Shown: piece by piece, positions 53,922 to 64,000 of the stretch
How the letters are laid out: each line of letters opens with the position of its first letter
Numbering within the stretch: position 1 is the first letter of the stretch
Assembly: GCA_039602395.1 (NCBI GenBank)
Contig: JBCNJP010000003.1
Location: forward strand, 69,289,917 to 69,353,916
DNA from: Deinandra increscens subsp. villosa
Lineage: Eukaryota > Streptophyta > Magnoliopsida > Asterales > Asteraceae
Reading direction: 5' to 3'
Length of the DNA stretch: 64,000 nucleotides
Position numbers and translations under genes: made by a program
The notes under the pieces: model-generated
What the model saw: the letters and a program-made list of their open reading frames with translations, nothing else
What the model was told of the DNA's origin: nothing
The model's database searches: none

Positions 53922-54044
53922 CTTCTGCTTTAGTAACTAAAAGGCGGTTTTAGCTTAAGAATCCCAGACAAACTTCTTGTCCTTCTGGGTGAGAGCAGTC
54001 AACGGCTTACCTATCTTTGAGAAGTTCTCGATGAATCTTCTATA

Positions 54045-54500
54045 TTAGCCAGCGAGACCTAGAAATTGATGAATTTTAGATGGAGTAGTAGTAGCACTCC
54101 AATCCTTGATTGCTTCAATTTTGGAAGGGTTAATGTGTATTCCTTTGTCGTTGATCACATGACCTAAGAAATGCACTTCACGTAGCCAAAAATCGCACTT
54201 GGAGAAATTTACATACAACTTTTCATTCTTAGGTAGCTCCAAGATAAGTTTAAGTGTTTTTATGTTATTCTTTACTACGGGAGTAAATCAAGATATCGTC
54301 AATGAACACAATCACAAACTTTCTATGTATGGCTTACACACACGATTCATCAGGTCCATGAATACGGCTGATGCGTTTGTTAAGCTAAATGGCATTACTA
54401 GAAACTCATAGTGGCCATATCGGGTTCTGAATGCAGTCTTGGCGGCGTCTTCTTCACGAACTCTCAATTGATGATAACCGGATCGCAGGTCGATCTTTGA
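54045..54500 (-). pseudogene. Gypsy-C RT palm and thumb remnants
   Basis: Interrupted frames show SKIDLRSGYHQLRV, TAFRTRYGHYEFLVMPF, MDLMNRVCKPYIES and, in a shifted frame, VFIDDILIYS with both catalytic Asp. The piece at 54242-54045 holds KCDFWLREVHFLGHVINDKG and HQFLGLAG before a stop. Several nonsense codons and shifts are present. Confidence 0.82.
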
Positions 54501-55267
54501 TTAATAGCTCGTTCCTTGCAATTGATCAAATAGGTCGTCAATCCTTGGGAGTGGATAACGATTCTTCACTGTTAACTTGTTCAGCTCGCGATAATCGATA
54601 CACATGCGAAACGATCCATCTTTCTTCTTAACGGAAAGAACAGATGCGCCCCATGGGGAGCAACTGGGTTGGATGAATCCTTTATCCCATAATTCTTGCA
54701 ATTGATTGGATAATTCTTGCATTTCAGAAGGGGTTAGGAGATAGGGTGAACGAGCTATAGGTGCAGCTCCGGGAACAAGATCGATTTGAAACTCTAGTTG
54801 CCTTATTGGCGGTAGTCCTAGCAAGTCTTCAGGGAATACTTCGGGAAATTCGCGGGTGATAGGAACGTCCTTCAGTGATTTCTCTTTTGATTCTTTCGCA
54901 GCAACATGGGCTAAGATGGCATGACATCCTTTGCGGAGGTATTTATGAACTTTCATGCATGATATAATGTCTAGTTTAGCTCCACTCTTCTCACCTTGTA
55001 TGATTAGAGTTTCTCCATTTTCCAACGGAATTTTGACTTGCTTATGATGACAGACAATTTCCGCACAGTACTTGGATAACCAGTCCATGCCAATGACGAT
55101 GTCAAAACTTCCCAATTCGACGGGTAACAAGTCAATGCTAAACGAATGATCAGAAAGTCATAGAGAACAATTTCGATATATTTTGTCGGTTTTTGTCTGG
55201 TATCAAAGAAAAACAGAGGCATAATAATCATTAAGGATGAACATACCAGTGACGGTATTTGGATCAT
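54501..55267 (-). pseudogene. Gypsy-C protease end and RT fingers
   Basis: Protease traces at 55220-55130 include FDTR where DTG is expected. The 209-residue frame from 55130 contains FDIVIGMDWLSKYCAEIVCH, FPEVFPEDLLGLPPIRQLEF, SPYLLTPSEMQELSNQLQEL, GFIQPSCSPWGASVLSVKKK, MCIDYRELNKLTVKNRYPLP and DLFDQLQGTSY, and stops where SKIDLRSG should follow. Confidence 0.88.
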
Positions 55268-56428
55268 TTCGGGCTTCTCCAGCGTTCATAAAAAAAGCTC
55301 TTCCACGGGCGGTTCCGACAACTTTATTTTTCTTTGGGCATTGAATCTTCACGTGTCCAACAGCTCCACAACCATAGTAGGTGCGGGATGGACAGTCTCT
55401 GGAAATGTGACCTTTTGTCTTGCAGTTGTTACAGTACACGTTACTGCAATCCAAAGTATGATGGAGGTTATATTTTGTACACAGTGGCTAGTTCCCTGTG
55501 TAGCCAGATTTTCTTGGTTCTTGAATAGAAGCAGATGCAACAAAAGCTTTGACTGGTTCATGAGCTTTTTCGGGTTGTTTCTCGGATTGCTTTTCTGAGT
55601 TCTTTTTACCAAAATGACCTCGTTTGCGTTTATGGTCAAACTTCTTTCTAGAGGAGGAGGAAGGAATACAGCTCTCAACAGCAGCTTTGGTGTCAGGATT
55701 CTTTCTAGCAAAGGAAACACCCTGGTGTGTATCCTGATAGGTCAGGCTATGTGCCAGGCGGACGGCGGGTTGCAGAGTGGTAGGGTTGGAAGATAACACA
55801 TTTCCTTGAATGTTGGGTGCTAAGCCCCAAATGTAGCGCTCAATCTTCTTATACGACGGAGTCACCATCGAAGAGCAAAGATGAGCAAGTACATTGAATC
55901 TTTTGGTGTATCCTGCAAAATCAGATCCATTCATGGTGAGTCCCCAGAACTCAACTTCCAAATGTTTGAAGTTCTTCTTGTAGGCAGTATTCATCTCTCA
56001 GTAGTTGTTCCAGTTCTTCCCAAGGCATATTTGACCTTAGATTGGTCTGGACAGTTACTTATACGGAAGACAGATTCAGTCTTTTTCGAACCAACGAATA
56101 AGACCAACAACACCTTCGGTACCCTTGAAGTTGATAGGCTTACAATTCATGAAGTCCTTATAGGTAAATTCACGGGCACCTGAAATATTACATACAACCT
56201 TGAAAACAATTCAAGGGAATTCGGGTTCTCGGTTTTCTAACATTTATCGAAGGTTGTACCACCAAGAGCACCTTCACCTTGGCCTCCGGCGGCGCGATTA
56301 GCTTCATTAGCAGCGATGGCATCAGCAATACGTTGGGCGATTAGGGCTTCGACTTGTTCAGCATTCAGTGGCGCGGGTGGAGGTGAAACAGTTCGGTTGA
56401 CTCGCGGGCGTCCTCGGCATCCAGACAT
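55203..56428 (-). pseudogene. Gypsy-C gag
   Basis: The ATG at 56428 starts MSGCRGRPRVNRTVSPPPAP with an Ala-rich helix typical of chromovirus Gag, stopping after 63 residues. The core resumes at 55994 (KHLEVEFWGLTMNGSDFAGY, RYIWGLAPNIQGNVLSSNPT), followed by a basic region. The knuckle frame 55454-55203 has a complete CNNCKTKGHISRDC and a second knuckle whose first Cys is Tyr (YYGCGAVGHVKIQC). The N-terminal half of the core (55995-56236) is poorly preserved. Confidence 0.83.
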
Positions 56429-56747
56429 GATATACTTAATTCACGAATGCAAACAAGAAGTGTAATCTGACAATATATGACAATATAAAGTCTACATATC
56501 TATAATGAACAACCATACATGCATAATAACCATAACAACCATAACATCCATAAGAAGCTACAATAGCATAATACAACCATAGTTAATTAATATCTCAAAA
56601 CACCCATCATGACAAATACAACAATCTTCAGCATGAACATACCATAATTGCCTACAAAAGTTGGAGGCGCAGCTCCGTTTGCCAAAATACATCATAGTTT
56701 TCATACATTAATTAAACATGATACGAATGCATCACTAGGTGGTACTA

Positions 56748-57700
56748 CTAGTATGGGCCTCTAGGGAATGGTGGTAGTGGTGGCATGAGGAACAACCTGG
56801 CAACCTGGCCAAGTGTGGCCATAAACGTCTGAAATATCAGCATCGTATCCTCCATGATCTGCATGCGTCTCTCGTACATTTCTATAGTCAGCATCATAGT
56901 AGTAATCGTGGATACATTTGTGAAGCTCGTGTGCAGGGAGTCCATATAAAGTCTAGCGGCAATGGCATGATCCTCAATGGTAGATAAGCGTGTCTCTAGG
57001 ATTTGAACAGTGTGATATGATAGTAATGCGCGAAGCTCAGCGATGACCCGACGGATGACGTCATCGTTTCCGTCCAAACGGGAATAAATCAAATAGAAGT
57101 CAAGTAGGTGGACGGGAATCCCTGGAAAAATAGGGGCGGTACGGGCGGCGGCTGAGGCGGATGACTCACCGGCCTTATGAACAGATGGGACAAAAGATGG
57201 ATCAGGGATGTGCTGCCATTTGGGGGCAGGCTCGTCAGTAGGGGCATTTGGTATCGGGCGAATGCGAATCACAGCTTTCCTAGGCGTATGCTTCAGCCTA
57301 TGACCATCAGAAGCATACAGTAAAGACGGTGAGACGGTGCGGGGATAGAAGAGGAAGGGTGAATAATACGAGCATAAGGAATGGACACGGGAGGGTCGGG
57401 AATAGAAACAAGAAGCTCTAGAATGGACATCACGGCTACAAGAAGGTAAAATATTGTGGGAATAGCCTCCTCGGTCTCCTCAGAGTCATCCTCGTAGAAC
57501 TCGTCATCTGACGTAATTGGATCCCAATTGTTCTTTGTAGTGTCAGGCTTAGTCGAATGGTAGGGGAAAGGTGCAGTCTATGGGACTGGTGAAGAGGGCG
57601 TATACTCCGGTGATCGTAGTGCCTGCTCGGGGGATGATGAAGTGTAATCCGGCTCTGGCTCGGAGTCGGAGGGTATCACAACGACTGTCTTGTTTGCCAT
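56748..57700 (-). pseudogene. Extra leader ORF upstream of Gypsy-C gag
   Basis: An ATG at 57700 opens MANKTVVVIPSDSEPEPDYT, with an acidic Ser/Pro-rich N terminus, interrupted by a stop after SPEYTPSSPVP. The same frame goes on to 57290, and after a shift the 174-residue frame 57272-56748 continues with a helical part (LSYHTVQILETRLSTIEDHA) and ends PLPPFPRGPY. I recognise no family. It lies between PBS and gag, where gypsy elements are normally non-coding. The length of about 315 codons with only two lesions argues for a former gene. Confidence 0.5.
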
Positions 57701-57892
57701 GCTGTATCAATTTCAAGTTATAACAATAATAATATAATACTATGTTAAGCAATTAACTTATAAGGAAAGGCACATGATTTACATATTAGCACACATACAA
57801 GGCAATGCATGAATGCACACACACACATAATGAATGATGTAGAGCTTAGGTTATAGACTAGGTGCAGACCGATGCATTCTAACTCATTATAA

Positions 57893-57909
57893 CCATGGCT
57901 CTGATACCA
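57893..57909 (-). other. Primer-binding site of Gypsy-C
   Basis: Minus strand TGGTATCAGAGCCATGG lies four bases from the LTR. tRNA-Met type. Confidence 0.93.
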
Positions 57910-57913
57910 CGTC

Positions 57914-60900
57914 TGTCAAACCCCGAGAATGGTTGAATGTGGGCATATGACTGATTTGACATTATGGTCATGGTTACGAATGATTGACGTCTAAGTATAT
58001 TTAATTAACCAATTATCTTTAGAAAATATAAGTATCAAACATTTATTTAGCATTTAAAACCATGGCAGCGGATAAGTAGTAGTGGTTACATGATAGAGTT
58101 TTCAAAAGATAAAATCATGAGATTTATAAACATAACTACCCTAAGGCGTAATGCGTTCAAATCTCCAAAATGAAATGCATGAACACACAGCAGGCAGACC
58201 ATGATATGACAAGCAGGATCGGAAGAGAAAAACATGGAGTTACAGTCTCTAAACACCTAAGAATTCAAGAACTTAAAAAGTCAACAGAATTATTGGTGAG
58301 TTCACAGGTTTAATGACACTTGAACTGTTTGAAATTATATGTTTGAAAATGTTTAGCCTGTCATGATATTAGTTTGTTTGACACTGTTATTGTAAAGATC
58401 GAGCATGAACCTTGAATTCAAAACTAACTGTTTACCCACTCATGATGTTCTTCCCCAAGAACATCGAATGATCAGAATAACCAATGTACCCCTTGACTAT
58501 AATCGTGGAGTCATGACTGGAGCGACCAAGTAAGGGCAGGGTCGTTAACCCAAATAGATCTACTCACAATATATCATTTAGAATGAACAAACTGAATCCA
58601 ATTAATAGCGGGAATTTGGGCATATAACTTAAATCAATATGATTACACAGAATTGAGGAAATGAAAAGAACATGCAATCGGTACGTGTTACAGTTATCAT
58701 AATATCAGACAAAAATGAATTTAGAAAATGACATTTATTGAATTCTCCCCCAAAGTTAGAAAACAGAAATGTAAAAAGGGGCCGTGAAGACTCACATTTT
58801 ATGTAGAAGGACAGATAGATGTGAATTTCGAATGTAGCCTAGCAACGGCTATAAAGTAATATTATAACGTATTAGGTTTTGGCTACTTGGGTTAGTAAAT
58901 ACGTCACCCAATGTTCGATGCTAAGTCTCGACTGTTATTACCCGATGATAGTGATGGAAATCCTAGAATATTTTGCTTTAGCAAATAAATAATATTAAGT
59001 TTAATGGAATTCATTATCTATTTGAATTAATAAATAATAATTAATTTCACGTTAGAAAAACATATTGAATAATATACATTATTTTCTTAAAACGTCATGA
59101 AAATATAGATATTTAATTTGTTAAATATTTATAAGGTTTTGAACTCCTTAAATAATTAATTAAATTCCTTCATTTATTAAAGTTTGAACACACGTATTAT
59201 ACACGGTATTTGTCGCGTTTTACAAAAAGAATGTTGACACGAGAAAATATATATTTATTTGTATGAAGAAATGTTTCCAATAGTATATGAAGTTGTATTT
59301 TGGTAAAATTAAGTGTCGGTTCGTCCGGTAGTTAGCCGGTTTCACCGTTTTGACTATCTTGACTTGTTTTATGTCATTTTAAGTTTCATTAACACTTAGG
59401 ATTTGTTAGTAGACTTGTTTTAATATGGTTTAGGGTCTTTAGTTGCCAATTGAGTCGGTGGGAGTTTTACTTGTAAAAATTGACATTTTCGAGACACCGA
59501 AAGCTACAGTTTTGGTCCGGTTTACTTCTAAAACATGTTTTTCCATTATTGAACTTTGAGAAACATTTTTATATGTCAAAATAGGCATGTTTTATTTTCT
59601 GGACCAGATCTAATTCTTTTTCAAAAATATGTTATATTTTTCGTCGAAAAGTCGTTTTACGGTTTCCAATTATTCCATTTTCAAATGTTTAACTTCCCGA
59701 ATCACTTTGTAAATTTGGAAATCAATATTAGCAGCCCTAAATGAAAATTTACAAGTCCTAAGTTGTCATAAGTTGGTTACAAGAATTTTACTAACCTTTT
59801 CAAGATAATAAATGATAGTTATACCATAAAAATTCTATTTTTATATTTCTTTAAGATTTCATAGACCAATCTTCAAATAACACTTTTAGTGATTCAAAAT
59901 CATCTTTTGACAAGTTTGGTTTCGGATTTAAAGTCAAAATCATGATGTGTTTCTAAGATTGCAAAATATATATGTTTTATGGTGGCTAACTTTTATGACA
60001 CACAAAATATTGTGTCATGTTTTGTCAACTTTAATAATATATATATTTCTTCTAAAAATCGATTTTCAAACATCATGTTTATGTGTTTTTCACCAAACCA
60101 CACATACTAAATTTCTTAGAACTCATAGCATGTTGTAGTTCATAAAATTTGTAACCAGATATGAAACTTTTTAACATAAATACACATGTTATGTTTATAT
60201 TTTTCTGTGAATTTGTTCAAACAATATTCTAGTTCAATCAAGACTTAGATCATGAACATGATATTGTGACATTTTTTTTATAAGAAACATAGAAATAATC
60301 AAGAAAGTAAGGGTTCCTCACTTAGTATTAAACCGGATCGGTAAATGACTTGATGAGTGTTAATTAAGCTTCCGATATAGCTCCTAAACCGACCCTTGAT
60401 CTTTGATTTACAAGGATGATGAGGAAAGAATGAGAGAATCATCATGGATTTTGTCATGAAAACAAGAGATTAGTTTGGTTGTTCTTGGAAGATTAGAAAG
60501 AAATAATGAAAGAAAGATGATGAAATAAGAGTTGTTGATGGATTACCTTGACTAGATATGTGATTAGAAGCTTACATTAAGTAGTGGTTGATGGTGAAAA
60601 GTGGTGGTGGTGGCGGTTTGAGAGAGAACCGGGAGCAAGAGAGAGAGTTGAGAGAGTGTGGGTTTGCTCTTGAAATGGTTAAGTGTGAAATGTGGTTAAG
60701 TGTAAAGTATATTGGTGGCTCAAGTGGTGGTGTTTGGTCTCGGTTTTAAGTGAACCAAAGGGGTGTTGGTTTGTGGTCTAGCCGAGAGAAAGAGAAGAGG
60801 AGAAGGAGAATGGATTGTGGCTTGAACCAAGTGAGACTTAGGCTAGAATTTGAACTCATATGGGTGTGTAAAGTGGGCATTAGAACCGGCCAAGAGAGGG

Positions 60901-62004
60901 AGGGACAAGGAGACAAGTTGGTGGCTAAGGGAGACATGTTTGTTGGTTGTGTAAGTGGTCAATGATAATATCCAATGGTTCTTAGTTTTGTATGTACTAA
61001 TTGAGACAAGTTTGCTCCATATCAATGCTACAAGGTGGAAGATTCTAGCCATAAGGGTGTATTAGACATGTGTGATTTAGGTGACAAGGTCTAATGACAA
61101 GTTGGGGGGCTTGGTTGAAATCGAATGGGAGCAAAGGGAGGGAACCGGAAAAGAAAAGGAAAAGAATGAGTGGGACGAGGGTCGAACTCGGAATGGGCTG
61201 AGAGAAAGAAACAGAGATTGGGCTTGGCCCAATTGGTGAAAGAAAAGAAGTGGAAGTGGGACGGGCAGGACTCGTGGGCCGGGCAGGGCTCGTGGGCCGA
61301 GAGAAAAAGAAAGCGGACCAAAGGAATGGGCCGGCGGGTCGGGCCGCAAGGAGGAAGGAAAAGAAAAGAGAAGGAGGTTGGGCCGGTAGGCCCATTGGGC
61401 TCTTTGGGTCGAACCGGGCCTCGGGTCGGGTCACGTTCAGTCCAGGTTGATCCAACGAGTCCAACGACACTTTGTTTGAGTCAAAACGATAAACGGATGA
61501 AAAGTCGGTTTTCGGCCCGAAAATGGATAGTTAATATAAAATCAACAATAATAATATTTGTCACGATAAATTTTTTAGCGGCTGGGATAATGTCACGAGT
61601 CTTGATTGTTTGAGTATGCACAATGATATACTAGGAGATGAATCTAGAATTTTGTTTTATGAGTATATGACGTTGTTTGAATGAAACGAATCGCCGTTCG
61701 AATGAACGTTTTGTTTCGAAATACATTTTGACACAACGTATTAGATTTGAAATTATAAGATGATTATTTCATATAGGAATTTCACAAAGTATATTATGAA
61801 ATTTTTGTTATTGAAGTTCCGTCCTGAATTGTTGTGGAACTTTGGATTGATTTACACTATGGGTAATTGTTGTCGGACCTATATTGTCTATGTTTGCACG
61901 TAAGTTCACCTAATTCGGGCAATTAAGTCTAATGCACATAGAATCATAGTTAATTGCACGTAATCATAATATTAAAGATAACATGATTTGTATGAGTTGT
62001 CACA
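57914..62004 (-). repeat. Gypsy-C LTR shared with a tandem neighbour
   Basis: 4,091 bp, TGTCAAACCCCG...GAGTTGTCACA. A PBS lies on its left and a PPT on its right, so it is the 5' LTR of Gypsy-C and the 3' LTR of the next copy. It includes TTTTCGG-C-CCGAAAA (about 61507-61521), the purine-rich block (about 61120-61400) and the uninterrupted Gypsy-B target. Confidence 0.9.
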
Positions 62005-62143
62005 TACTCCCCCGATTAGAAAAATATTGTCCCGAAATTTAGTCTTGACTTCCAGGGTGGGCGGCATTGGCAAAAAGTTGTGGATACTTCTCTCACATTT
62101 GGTCTTCCCATTCGCATGTATATTCTGGACCTCGGCGCGAATT

Positions 62144-62849
62144 TCAACGAACTTTTACGATGGGAATTCGACTTTTCTTCAATCGTTTGATTTCATGATC
62201 ACAGATTTCCGCAGGGGTTTCTATGAAATGGAGGCGCTCGTCGATCTGGATTTCGCCCAAGGGAATGAAAACATTTTCGTCAGATAAGCACTTCTTTAGG
62301 TTGTAGATGTGGAATACCTCATGAACTTTGCTAAATTCCGGTGGCATTTGAAGTCGATATGCTACTGGTCCAATCTCTCGATGATTTCTAAGGGACCAAT
62401 GTAGCGAGGGTTAAGCTTTCCACGTTTTCCGAAATGTATAACACCTTTCCATGGTGCCATTTTTAACATGGCGCGATCTCCTTTGAGAAACTTTAACGAT
62501 TTTCATCTGTTGTCGGCATAGCTCTTCTGTCGATCACGGGCGGCTTTCAAATGGTCGTGAATCTGAAAGATTTTCTCAGAAGTCTCGTTCACTAGTTCGG
62601 GACCTGTCAGTTGGCTATCACTAACTTCAGTCCAACAAAGCGGCGAACGAAACTTCCTTTTGTACAGGGCTTCAAAAGGGGCGGCTTGAATACTGGTGTG
62701 GTAACTATTGTTATATGAAATTCGGCTAAAGGTAGATGTTCATCCCAACTGTTTCTGAAATCAATTACACAGGCACAAAGCATATCTTCAAGTGTCTCGA
62801 TTGTTCTTTCACTTTGTCCATCAGTTTGTGGAAGATAAGTTGTACTCAT
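62144..62849 (-). pseudogene. Tandem copy: integrase Glu region and C terminus
   Basis: The frame from 62849 holds STTYLPQTDGQSERTIETLE (catalytic Glu present) and ACVIDFRNSWDEHLPLAEF, then shifts near 62718 (ITIVTT instead of SYNNSY). Later frames hold the KSYADNR-type segment and, from 62347, VHEVFHIYNLKKCLSDE with the tail IPIVKVR, where further shifts occur. Confidence 0.85.
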
Positions 62850-62873
62850 ATCGATACGAGTACCTAAAGCTTC

Positions 62874-63887
62874 CTACAGAGTTTTCCAAAATCGGGCGGT
62901 AAAACGGTTGTCACGATCAGACATGATTGAAATAGGTACTCCATGACGAGTTACAATTTCCTTCATATATATCTTGGCAAGTTGTTCGATGGTATAGGAT
63001 TCCTGAATGAGTAAGAAGTGAGCGGATTTAGTCAAATGGTCTACGATTACCCAAATTGCGTCGTTTCTGGCTCGGGTCCTTGGTAATTTGGTAACAAAGT
63101 CCTTGGATATGCCTTCCCATTTCCATTCTGGGATTACGTGTTGAACGAGCAAACCAGAGGTTTTTTGGTATTCAGCTTTGACTTTTACGCAAGTCAAACA
63201 CTTTCCAACGTAGGTAGCAATTTCAGCTTTCATGTTGGGCCACCAATACAATTCCTTCAAATCATGGTACATCTTGTCTGAACCAGGATGTATTGAGTAC
63301 CTAGACTTATGGGCTTCATCTAAAACCAACTTCTTTACTGAGCCGAAATTTGGTATCCATAGTCTATCCATGAAATAAAATGCTTTATCGGTTTTCTTGA
63401 CTAATTGCTTTTCCATACCTCGTAAGCGTTCATCAATGAGGTTTTCAGCTTTCAGGGCTTCAATTTGAGATTCTTGGACGAGAGAGGTAAGATTGGATTG
63501 AATAGTTAATCCAAGAGCACGGACGCGAAGAGGTTTCACTCGGTCTTTCCTACTTAGTCCTTCTGCAACAACATTCGCTTTACCGGGATGGTAACGGATT
63601 TCACCATCATAGTCGTTGAGTAGTTCTATCCAGTGACGTTGTCTCATGTTAAGTTCTTTCTGGTTAAATATATGATGAAGACTCTTGTGGTCACTGTATA
63701 TTGTACACTTTGTTCCGTAAAGATAATGTCTCCAAATTTTACGAGCAAAGACGACGGCTCCTAGTTCAATATCCTGAGTCGAGTAATTCCTTCCGTGGAT
63801 TTTCAATTGGCGTGAGGCGTAGGCAATGACTTTTTCTCGCTGCATAAGCACACATCCTAGAACTTGGTAGGACGCATCGTAGTACAC
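62874..63887 (-). pseudogene. Tandem copy: RNase H and integrase
   Basis: 337 residues open: YYDASYQVLGCVLMQREKVI keeps the RNase H Asp that Gypsy-C has lost; HPGKANVVAEGLSRKD; the zinc site HKSRYSIHPGSDKMYHD and CLTCVKVKAEYQ; core ISKDFVTKLPRTRARNDAIW (first Asp) and SIMSDRDNRFTARFW (second Asp). It stops at 62874 just before EALGTRIDM. This copy is better preserved than Gypsy-C in this interval. Confidence 0.9.
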
Positions 63888-64000
63888 GACGAAGTCATTG
63901 GTTCCTTTGGGAAGGACAGAATGGGCGCGTTACACAACTTTCACTTTAGTAACTGAAAGGCGATTTCAGCTTTAGAATCCAGCGAGACCTAGAAATTGAC

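Larger units (their letters stand above)
13419..62004 (-). mobile_element. Gypsy-C, large Ty3/gypsy element in tandem
   Basis: LTRs of about 4.0-4.1 kb (13419-16980 plus 51544-52015, and 57914-62004) flank a 5.9 kb minus-strand internal region with PBS, an extra leader ORF, gag, protease, RT, RNase H and integrase, all damaged. Without Gypsy-B it is about 14.0 kb. The order PR-RT-RH-IN is gypsy. The PBS type, LTR length and an integrase tail ending in an IVKVRWNSRRGP...YPHLF motif suggest a Tekay/Del-like chromovirus. The PPT of another copy abuts the outer side of its 5' LTR, so it belongs to an LTR-sharing tandem array. Confidence 0.85.
62005..64000 (-). mobile_element. Neighbouring Gypsy-C tandem copy, 3' part
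   Basis: PPT, integrase and RNase H closely match 52016-53930. The window ends inside its RT-RNase H region. Near 63980 it lacks about 100 bp present in Gypsy-C: the text goes from GAATC directly to CCAGCGAGACC. Confidence 0.9.

Overview
This 64 kb window is plant nuclear DNA, almost certainly from a eudicot and plausibly from Asteraceae, although the family cannot be proven here. I see no host gene, rRNA or tRNA gene. Nearly all of it is LTR retrotransposons, mostly nested inside one another. The assignments rest on paired LTRs with TG...CA ends, primer-binding sites (PBS) matching the 3' end of initiator tRNA-Met, polypurine tracts (PPT), 5-bp target-site duplications (TSDs), and Ty1/copia or Ty3/gypsy protein motifs.

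Left block (1-7502, + strand): a tandem pair of gag-only copia elements (Copia-A). The 3' end of one internal region (1-1197) is followed by an LTR (1198-1552), a full internal region (1553-7147) and another LTR (7148-7502). It encodes only a large Gag with two CCHC knuckles. Its 3' non-coding region holds three tandem hairpins whose basal stems differ in sequence but stay complementary.

Middle-left (7503-13418): AT-rich background, probably an old gypsy-type LTR. It is interrupted by a 1.67 kb solo LTR (Solo-H, 8062-12065, TSD CTTAT), which is itself interrupted by a 2.3 kb non-coding copia-type element (Copia-G, 9247-11573, TSD CTTCC).

Main nest (13419-62004, - strand): Gypsy-C with 4.1 kb LTRs. 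Its 3' LTR is split by Gypsy-B (16981-51538, TSD GTTAA). Gypsy-B holds two insertions: Sire-F (22696-35389, TSD CCATC), a 12.7 kb Sirevirus-type copia element with an envelope-like ORF region, in its gag; and Gypsy-D (37421-50479, + strand, TSD AAAAC) in its 5' LTR. Gypsy-D's own 5' LTR carries Gypsy-E (38603-42399, TSD TAAGG), an aberrant gypsy fragment bounded by two inverted U5 ends. The nesting is four deep: C > B > D > E.

Right block (62005-64000): the PPT and pol of a further Gypsy-C copy abut the outer side of the Gypsy-C 5' LTR, so Gypsy-C is also a tandem array sharing an LTR.

Across unrelated families the LTRs and leaders carry arrays of short CpG-containing motifs or perfect hairpins: GTCCGC in A, TTCGGA in G, GCG-TAT-CGC hairpins in H, B and D, TTTCGC in E, and GTTCAACCGGAA in F. 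These arrays, the three-hairpin element and the inverted-U5 insertion are the observations most worth following up. No pol gene in the window is fully intact. Sire-F is the least damaged; the gypsy protease sites are each hit at the DTG glycine.
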